A DNA stretch of 13,636 nucleotides from NCBI GenBank assembly GCA_050692915.1, contig JBOGVU010000071.1:1-13636 (forward strand). Direction: 5' to 3'. Below are positions 6,930 to 12,001 of the stretch, in pieces. The notes below the pieces were generated by a model. That model saw only the letters and a list, made by a program, of their open reading frames with translations, made no database searches and had not been told where the DNA came from. Position numbers and translations under genes: made by a program. Positions within the stretch are counted from its first letter, which is position 1. Each line of letters starts with the position of its first letter. The DNA comes from CALAEC01 sp050692915 (GTDB lineage: Bacteria > Actinomycetota > UBA4738 > CALAEC01).

Positions 6930-8182
6930 CGGACTTCGGCCCCCCTCGAGGGACCCAGGACCTCCTGCCGCCGACCTCGGACGCGATGCTGGCCCTGGCC
7001 GACGCCGCTCACGAGGTGGCTCGTCTTTACGGGTACCGGTATGTGGAGACCCCGGCCATCGAGCACACGGAGATCTTCGAGCGAACCTCCGGCGGCTCCA
7101 GCGACGTGGTGACCAAGGAGATGTACTCGTTCGAGGACAAGGGAGGCCGGTCCCTCACCCTGAAGCCGGAGTCGACCGCTCCCGTGGTCCGGGCGTACCT
7201 GGCCCGCCGCCAGGACCTTCCGTCGCCGTTCAAGGCCTACTACGTCGGCCCGAACTGGCGGCACGGTCGGCCCCAGGCGGGGCGCCTCCGGGAGTTCCGG
7301 GTGTTCGGGATCGAGGTCCTCGGGTCCGCGGCGCCGGGCGCTGACGCCGAGGTGGTGGCGGTGGGGGACCGGTTCCTCCGGGACCGCGGGCTGTCCCGGC
7401 TGACGCTCCACCTCAACTCGATCGGCGACGAGGTGTGCCGCCCCCGGTTCCGGGAGGACCTGTCGGCGTTCCTGGAGCGACGTGCTGACCGGCTCGACCG
7501 GGAACACCGAGAAACGTGGCGGCAGAACCCGCTGCGGGTCCTCGACTGCAAGTCACCGGAGTGCCGGGCCGCCACGGAGGACGCGCCGCGGATCCTCGAC
7601 TACCTGGACGACGCCTGCCGGGAGCACTTCGAGGCGGTGCGGGCTGGGCTGGACGAGGAGGGCGTGGCCTACGAGATCGACCACCGGCTGGTCCGGGGGC
7701 TCGACTACTACACCCGCACCACGTTCGAGTTCGTGTCCGGCGCGCTCTCGCCGGCGCAGGCAACGGTGTGCGGCGGGGGCCGGTACGACGGGCTGGCCGA
7801 GGTGTTGGGGGGCGAGCCGACCCCCGGGGTGGGGTTCGGGCTCGGCCTGGAGCGGCTCCTGCTGGCCGCTGCCGAGGAGGGCGTGGCCCGGGTTCCCTCG
7901 AGGGCGGCCCGGTGCTACGTCGTGGCGCTGGGGGAGGAGGCCCGGCGCGAGGGGCAGGCCCTCCTGCGGGAGCTCCGACGCGCCGGCATCCCCGCGGACG
8001 CGTCGCTGGAAGATCGCCCCATGAAGGCCCAGCTTCGGATGGCCGACCGGGCCGGCGCCGAGTACGCGGCCCTGCTGGGCGACCGCGAGCTCCGCGACGG
8101 CACGGTCACGATGCGGCGGCTGGCCGACGGCGAGCAGGAGAGCGTGCGCCGCGGGGAGGTGGCGGCGTGGCTCTCCCGATGA
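6926..8182 (+). CDS. hisS: Histidine-tRNA ligase
   Basis: This 418-residue class II synthetase charges tRNA-His in the cytoplasm. Seen: RGTQDLLP at the N-terminus, the motif 1 region, KEMYSFEDKGGRSLTLKPEST with E82, motif 2 as GPNWRHGRPQAGRLREF (R112), the histidine-specific LVRGLDYYTRTTFEF (R257), the CGGGRYDGL loop, motif 3 GVGFGLGLERL, and a C-terminal anticodon-binding domain from about residue 320. The length and the LDCKSPECR insertion match the long bacterial form. Oddity: motif 2 usually reads RxERPQ...RQFxQ; here the Glu is Gly114 and the last Gln is Val126. The presence of RGLDYY argues against a HisZ paralogue. The GTG at 6926 overlaps the hydrolase stop; ATG at 6902 (eight residues longer) is a real alternative, and neither has a strong ribosome binding site. 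It overlaps aspS by ATGA. Confidence 0.94.
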   Translation: MTDFGPPRGTQDLLPPTSDAMLALADAAHEVARLYGYRYVETPAIEHTEIFERTSGGSSDVVTKEMYSFEDKGGRSLTLKPESTAPVVRAYLARRQDLPSPFKAYYVGPNWRHGRPQAGRLREFRVFGIEVLGSAAPGADAEVVAVGDRFLRDRGLSRLTLHLNSIGDEVCRPRFREDLSAFLERRADRLDREHRETWRQNPLRVLDCKSPECRAATEDAPRILDYLDDACREHFEAVRAGLDEEGVAYEIDHRLVRGLDYYTRTTFEFVSGALSPAQATVCGGGRYDGLAEVLGGEPTPGVGFGLGLERLLLAAAEEGVARVPSRAARCYVVALGEEARREGQALLRELRRAGIPADASLEDRPMKAQLRMADRAGAEYAALLGDRELRDGTVTMRRLADGEQESVRRGEVAAWLSR

Positions 8183-9951
8183 GGACTCACCTCTGCGGCG
8201 AGCTTCGCGCCGAGGATGCGGGCTCCGAGGTGGCGCTGTGCGGGTGGGCGGCACACGACCGCGACCACGGCGGGGTGCTGTTCGTGGACCTGCGCGACCG
8301 TGAGGGCTCCGTGCAGGTGGTGTTCCACCCACAGGAGCAGCCCGAGGCTCACGCCGCCGCGTCCCGGCTGCGGGCCGAGTCGGTGGTCCGGGTCACCGGC
8401 GAGGTTCGGGCCCGGCCCGAGGGGACCGTCAACCCCAGCCTCCCCACCGGCGAGGTCGAGGTGGCGGCCAGGGACCTCGAGGTCCTCTCGGAGGCCGAGC
8501 CGCCACTGTTCCCCATCGAGGACCGGATCACGGCCGACGAGGCGCTCCGGCTCCGGCACCGCTACCTCGACATCCGCCGCCCCGAGATGACCCGGCGTCT
8601 CCGGCTCCGGCACCGGGCCTTCTCCTCGATCCGGCGGTTCTTCGACGAGCACGGCTTCGTGGAGGTGGAGACGCCGATGCTGACCCGGTCCACCCCCGAG
8701 GGGGCCCGGGACTTCCTGGTCCCCTCCAGGCTCTCGCCCGGCACGTTCTATGCCCTGCCGCAGTCGCCCCAGCTCTTCAAGCAGATCCTGATGGTGGCCG
8801 GGCTCGACCGCTACTACCAGATCGTGCGGTGCTTCCGGGACGAGGACCTCCGGGCCGACCGCCAGCCGGAGTTCACCCAGCTCGACGTGGAGATGTCGTT
8901 CGTCGAGGAGGCGGACGTCCAGTCGATGATCGAGGAGTTGTTCGTCCGGGTGTGGCGCGAGGTCCTCGACGTGGACCTGACGACGCCCTTCCCCCGGCTT
9001 CCGTACGCCGAGTCGATGCGCCGATACGGGTCCGACAAGCCCGACCTCCGCTACGGCATGGAGCTCGCCGACCTCACTGAGACGTTCCAAGGTTCGAGGT
9101 TCCAGGTCTTCTCCAGAGCGGTCGAAGCGGGGAGCGTGGTGAAAGGCTTCGCAGCCCCCGTGAGCCAAAGCGAGCAAGCGAGTGCGTGGGGGCCCCGCAT
9201 TTGGGACACGTGGATTCCCGAAGCAAAGGCCCGGGGCGCATCCGGGCTCGTTTGGATTCTGTTCGACAAGCGCGGGATTCACTCGCCTGTGGGAAAGCAC
9301 CTTTCACACGCTGAAGTCGATGCAATTCGCGAGTTAACGGGAGCATCCGAGGGCGACGTGGCTTTCATTGTCGCAGACCCGGAACGGCGAGCAAACACGG
9401 CTCTAGATGGCCTCCGCCGGCTCACTGCTGTCGCGCTCGGCTTAGTTGAGAAGCACCGATGGGAGTTCACCTGGATCACGGAGCCGCCGTTGTTCGAGTG
9501 GAGCGAGGAGGAGGGGCGGTGGGTGAGCGTCCACCACCCGTTCACCTCGCCGGCCACCGAGGACCTGAGCCCCGAGACGGCCACGGCCCGGGCCTACGAC
9601 CTGGTGGTCAACGGGTGGGAGCTCGGCGGGGGATCGATCCGGATCCACCGGTCCGACGTGCAGCGGAAGGTGTTCGAGGCCCTCGGGTTCGGCCGGGAGG
9701 AGGCGCAGGCTCGGTTCGGGTTCCTCCTGGAGGCGTTCCGGTACGGGGTTCCGCCGCACGGCGGGATCGCGTTCGGGCTGGATCGGACCGCCATGGTGCT
9801 GGCCGGGGAGACGAACATCCGCGAGGTGATCGCGTTCCCCAAGACCCAGTCCGGCGCCGACCTCCTGACCGGCGCCCCGGCAGAGGTGGACGAGGCCCAG
9901 CTCCAGGAGCTCGGCCTCCGGCTCCGCCATCCGCCCCCGCCGCGGAGCTGA
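8179..9951 (+). CDS. aspS: Aspartate-tRNA ligase, predicted non-discriminating (aspartyl/asparaginyl type)
   Basis: This 590-residue bacterial-type AspRS charges tRNA-Asp. Seen: an N-terminal OB-fold anticodon-binding domain with CGWAAHDRDHGG and LRDREG, a class II core with QSPQLFKQ and motif 2 FRDEDLRADRQPEFTQLD, the bacterial GAD insertion domain at about residues 300-428, FEWSEEEGRWVSVHHPFT, and motif 3 GIAFGLDRTAMVLAG near the end. Length is normal. H30 and G82 match the residues (H31, G83 in Pseudomonas aeruginosa AspRS) associated with also charging tRNA-Asn, so it is probably non-discriminating and works with GatCAB; this is inference. The ATG overlaps the hisS stop as ATGA, with GGGGAGG some 15 bases upstream. 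Oddity: the GAD segment has foreign-looking codon use (see the separate entry) while the reading frame and domain remain intact. Confidence 0.95.
   Translation: MRTHLCGELRAEDAGSEVALCGWAAHDRDHGGVLFVDLRDREGSVQVVFHPQEQPEAHAAASRLRAESVVRVTGEVRARPEGTVNPSLPTGEVEVAARDLEVLSEAEPPLFPIEDRITADEALRLRHRYLDIRRPEMTRRLRLRHRAFSSIRRFFDEHGFVEVETPMLTRSTPEGARDFLVPSRLSPGTFYALPQSPQLFKQILMVAGLDRYYQIVRCFRDEDLRADRQPEFTQLDVEMSFVEEADVQSMIEELFVRVWREVLDVDLTTPFPRLPYAESMRRYGSDKPDLRYGMELADLTETFQGSRFQVFSRAVEAGSVVKGFAAPVSQSEQASAWGPRIWDTWIPEAKARGASGLVWILFDKRGIHSPVGKHLSHAEVDAIRELTGASEGDVAFIVADPERRANTALDGLRRLTAVALGLVEKHRWEFTWITEPPLFEWSEEEGRWVSVHHPFTSPATEDLSPETATARAYDLVVNGWELGGGSIRIHRSDVQRKVFEALGFGREEAQARFGFLLEAFRYGVPPHGGIAFGLDRTAMVLAGETNIREVIAFPKTQSGADLLTGAPAEVDEAQLQELGLRLRHPPPPRS
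9076..9462 (+). other. Compositional island inside aspS (GAD domain), likely recombined segment
   Basis: Over 9061-9480, 44 of 140 codons end in A or T (hand count), including two TTA, several GCA, ATT and GAA, and AGA. The 140 codons before (8641-9060) have 3 and the 140 after (9481-9900) have 5. The change is abrupt at both ends, roughly from the ACT codon at 9076 to the CGA codon ending about 9459. The encoded protein stays in frame and matches the GAD domain in sequence order. Homologous replacement of this domain by a segment from a lower-GC relative or donor is the simplest reading; embedded RNA-level constraint is an alternative. Confidence 0.7.
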
Positions 9952-10004
9952 CTCCCGGCGGCGTCCTCTCCGTCCCTCAGGGCGCCCCCTCTCCACTTCA
10001 CCAG

Positions 10005-10024
10005 CCGGTAAGGATCCTTACCGG
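10005..10024. repeat. Perfect 20-bp palindrome between aspS and rarA
   Basis: CCGGTAAGGATCCTTACCGG is its own reverse complement over all 20 bases. A third copy of the half-site core CTTACC occurs at 10037-10042, exactly 20 bases after the one at 10017. As RNA it could form an 8-bp stem with a GATC loop, but no T run follows directly (TGTTTCTT is about 7 bases further). It could be an operator for a dimeric regulator or the aspS terminator; the sequence alone does not decide. Confidence 0.6.
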
Positions 10025-10109
10025 GTGGAAATGTTTCTTACCACATGGCGGGAGGTGTGAACGTGCGCCGTGAGCGCCGGCTGCGCCCCGCGATCTCGGC
10101 CGCTCCGCG

Positions 10110-10115
10110 TAGGCT
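10110..10115 (+). promoter_or_regulatory. Putative -10 element for a leaderless rarA transcript
   Basis: TAGGCT fits the actinobacterial TANNNT -10 pattern and ends six bases before the rarA ATG at 10122, placing the transcript start at or next to the start codon. There is no Shine-Dalgarno sequence before this ATG. A recognisable -35 is missing. Confidence 0.45.
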
Positions 10116-10121
10116 GTCCTC

Positions 10122-11339
10122 ATGGCGGAGCCCCTGGCGGCCCGGATGCGCCCTCGCGCATTCGACGAGGTGGTGGGCCAGCGCCACCTCGTAGGCGAGG
10201 GGAAGCCGCTCACGGAGCTCGTCCGGACGGGCCACTTACCTTCGGTGATCCTGTGGGGGCCGGCCGGCACCGGGAAGACCACGCTGGCGTTCCTCCTGGC
10301 CGGGGACGCCGAGCTGGTCCAGCTCTCCGCGGTGTCCTCGGGGGTCGGCGACGCGCGGAAGGTCATGGCCAGGGCCCGCGACTCGATGGTCTCCACGGTC
10401 CTGTTCGTGGACGAGGTCCACCGGTGGAGCAAGGCCCAGCAGGACGTCCTCCTCCCGGCCGTCGAGGACGGGACCATCACCCTCATCGGCGCCACCACCG
10501 AGAACCCGTACTTCTCGCTGGTCACCCCGCTCCTGTCACGGTGCATCCTCCTCAGGCTGGAGCCGCTGTCGGAGGAGGACCTCCGGGCCCTCCTCGACCG
10601 GGCCCTGGCCGACCGGGAGCGGGGCCTCGGCGAGCACGACGTCAAGGTCACCGACGAGGCTCTGGATCACCTCGTGGAGGTGGCCGGGGGGGACGCTCGG
10701 ATCGCGCTGACCGGGCTGGAGGCCTCCGTCCTGGCGGCGGTGGCCGGCGAACGGGCCGAGGTCGACATGGCCCTGGCCGAGGCGTCCGTCCAGCAGAAGG
10801 CCGTCGTGTACGACAGGCAGGGGGACGCCCACTACGACGTCATCTCGGCGTTCATCAAGTCGATCCGGGGGTCGGACCCCGACGCGGCCCTGTTCTGGCT
10901 GGCCCGGATGATCGAGGCGGGGGAGGACGCCCGGTACATCGCCCGTCGTATGGTGGTGCACGCATCCGAGGACATCGGCATGGCCGACCCGCGGGCGCTG
11001 CTGGTGGCCACGGCAGCGGCCCACGCCGTCGAGTACGTCGGCCTCCCGGAGGCGATCATCAACCTGGCCCACGCCGCGATCTACCTGGCCCGGGCCCCCA
11101 AGTCGAACAGCGTGATCACTGCGATCGGGAAGGCCCGGGCGGACGCGGCCTCGGCCGACCCCGTGCCTCTCCACCTCCGGGACACCCACTACCCCGGGGC
11201 TCGGAAGCTCGGCCACGGGAAGGGGTACCGATACCCGCACGACTACCCGGGGCATGTGGTCGAACAGGAGCACCGGCCGGACCGGTTCGAGGGCACGCGG
11301 TACTACGAGCCGTCGGACCAGGGCGAGGAGGGGGAGTGA
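10122..11339 (+). CDS. rarA: RarA/MgsA-like replication-associated recombination AAA+ ATPase
   Basis: This 405-residue cytoplasmic AAA+ clamp-loader-like ATPase acts at stalled replication forks. Seen: PLAARMRP at the N-terminus, Walker A GPAGTGKTT at 46-54, Walker B LFVDEVHRWSKAQQDVLLPAVEDG starting at 94 (D97, E98), sensor 1 GATTENP at 123-129, an arginine finger in LLSR (R140), then the lid and the C-terminal tetramerisation domain with the family block HYDVISAFIKSIRGSDPDAALFWLARM and, further on, EDIGMADP. The family motif usually reads DEIHRFNK; here it is DEVHRWSK, a mild change. Length is slightly short of E. coli RarA but normal for Actinobacteria. The start is firm: an in-frame TAG at 10110-10112 blocks any longer reading. 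It follows aspS after a 170-base gap and probably has its own promoter. Confidence 0.94.
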   Translation: MAEPLAARMRPRAFDEVVGQRHLVGEGKPLTELVRTGHLPSVILWGPAGTGKTTLAFLLAGDAELVQLSAVSSGVGDARKVMARARDSMVSTVLFVDEVHRWSKAQQDVLLPAVEDGTITLIGATTENPYFSLVTPLLSRCILLRLEPLSEEDLRALLDRALADRERGLGEHDVKVTDEALDHLVEVAGGDARIALTGLEASVLAAVAGERAEVDMALAEASVQQKAVVYDRQGDAHYDVISAFIKSIRGSDPDAALFWLARMIEAGEDARYIARRMVVHASEDIGMADPRALLVATAAAHAVEYVGLPEAIINLAHAAIYLARAPKSNSVITAIGKARADAASADPVPLHLRDTHYPGARKLGHGKGYRYPHDYPGHVVEQEHRPDRFEGTRYYEPSDQGEEGE

Positions 11340-11386
11340 CGCTGACCACCCTCGCGTGGGAGAATCGGCGGCCGTGAGGAGGCCAT

Positions 11387-11749
11387 GTGTCGATCGGTGA
11401 GTGGGCGGCGATCATCGCCGCGGTGGCCTGGGCCATCCTGGTCCTGGTGCTGGTGGTCCTATCCCTGGGCATGTTTCGGGTCCTGGACACGACCCGGGCG
11501 CTGATCGAGGGGATCCGCCAGGAGACGGTGCCCCTCCTCGGTGAGGTGCGGACCTCGGTGATCACCATGAACAAGAACCTGGAGCACTCCGACGACCTCC
11601 TGGTGTCGGTGGGCAATGTGACGAAGACCGTGGAGCGGATCAGCGGTCTGGTCGACCAGTTCGTGTCGACCCCGCTGATCAAAGGGATCTCCTACGGCTA
11701 CGGAGCGCAGCAGGCCTTCCGGAGCTTCCGGCGGCGGTCGGGACGATGA
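11387..11749 (+). CDS. DUF948 membrane-anchored protein
   Basis: A 120-residue protein with one strongly hydrophobic helix near the N-terminus (about residues 6-30, ending VVLSLGMF), followed by a helical, heptad-like stretch (MNKNLEHSDDLLVSVGNVTKTVERISGLV) and a basic C-terminus (FRRRSGR). This matches DUF948 proteins that Actinobacteria encode right after rarA; their function is unknown. It is expected to sit in the cytoplasmic membrane. GTG at 11387 is chosen because AGGAGG at 11377-11382 lies four bases upstream. The stop overlaps the next gene's ATG as ATGA, so the two are translationally coupled. The gap from rarA is 47 bases, so co-transcription with it is likely. Confidence 0.85.
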   Translation: MSIGEWAAIIAAVAWAILVLVLVVLSLGMFRVLDTTRALIEGIRQETVPLLGEVRTSVITMNKNLEHSDDLLVSVGNVTKTVERISGLVDQFVSTPLIKGISYGYGAQQAFRSFRRRSGR

Positions 11750-11994
11750 GGCGCCTGTTCTGGATCGGCGTGGGTGTGGCCGCCGCTTACTACGGCTCCA
11801 GGTGGCTGCGCCGCCAGCGCGAGAGGATCACCCCCGAGAACGTGGCGGCCCGAGCGGCCGAGCGCCTCGGCGGCGTGATGGAGCTGGTTCGGGTCTCGGT
11901 CGAGGAGGGCCGGAGGGCCGCCGCGGAGAAAGAGGCGGAGATCCGAATCTCGCTGGGCGACCGTCCACCCACCGGCCCTCCCGCGCGCCGCTGA
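11746..11994 (+). CDS. DUF6167-like small membrane-anchored protein
   Basis: An 82-residue protein with a short N-terminal hydrophobic helix (LFWIGVGVAAAYYG, residues 4-17), a basic stop-transfer patch (RWLRRQRER), then an amphipathic helix rich in Ala, Glu and Arg and a proline-rich end. Its size, position after DUF948 and general pattern fit the actinobacterial DUF6167 family, which lacks a known function. The ATG lies in an ATGA overlap with the DUF948 gene. Only seven bases separate its stop from the stop of the convergent c-di-GMP gene, leaving no room for a dedicated terminator. Family assignment rests on context and layout more than on a diagnostic motif. Confidence 0.72.
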   Translation: MRRLFWIGVGVAAAYYGSRWLRRQRERITPENVAARAAERLGGVMELVRVSVEEGRRAAAEKEAEIRISLGDRPPTGPPARR

Positions 11995-12001
11995 GGCCCG
12001 G

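Noticed and set aside
6926..8182. hisS as the regulatory paralogue HisZ because of its motif 2 changes
   Set aside because: It has RGLDYYTRTTFEF, CGGGRYDGL, a full anticodon-binding domain and the usual hydrolase-hisS-aspS context, all of which fit a real HisRS.
7915..9300. 461-residue open frame on the minus strand opposite hisS and aspS
   Set aside because: It mirrors two unmistakable synthetase genes; high GC removes stop codons from the opposite strand, and the translation has low-complexity composition with no motif.
9061..9480. A separate mobile element or inserted gene inside aspS
   Set aside because: The segment encodes the expected GAD domain in frame, with no terminal repeats, target duplication or extra length, so replacement of homologous sequence fits better than insertion.
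10045..10192. Short ATG-started frame of about 50 codons in the aspS-rarA gap
   Set aside because: No ribosome binding site, runs out of frame into rarA, and its composition is that of random high-GC sequence.
10070..11377. 435-residue open frame overlapping rarA in another frame
   Set aside because: Gly/Arg/Pro-rich shadow of rarA with no recognisable domain or good ribosome site.
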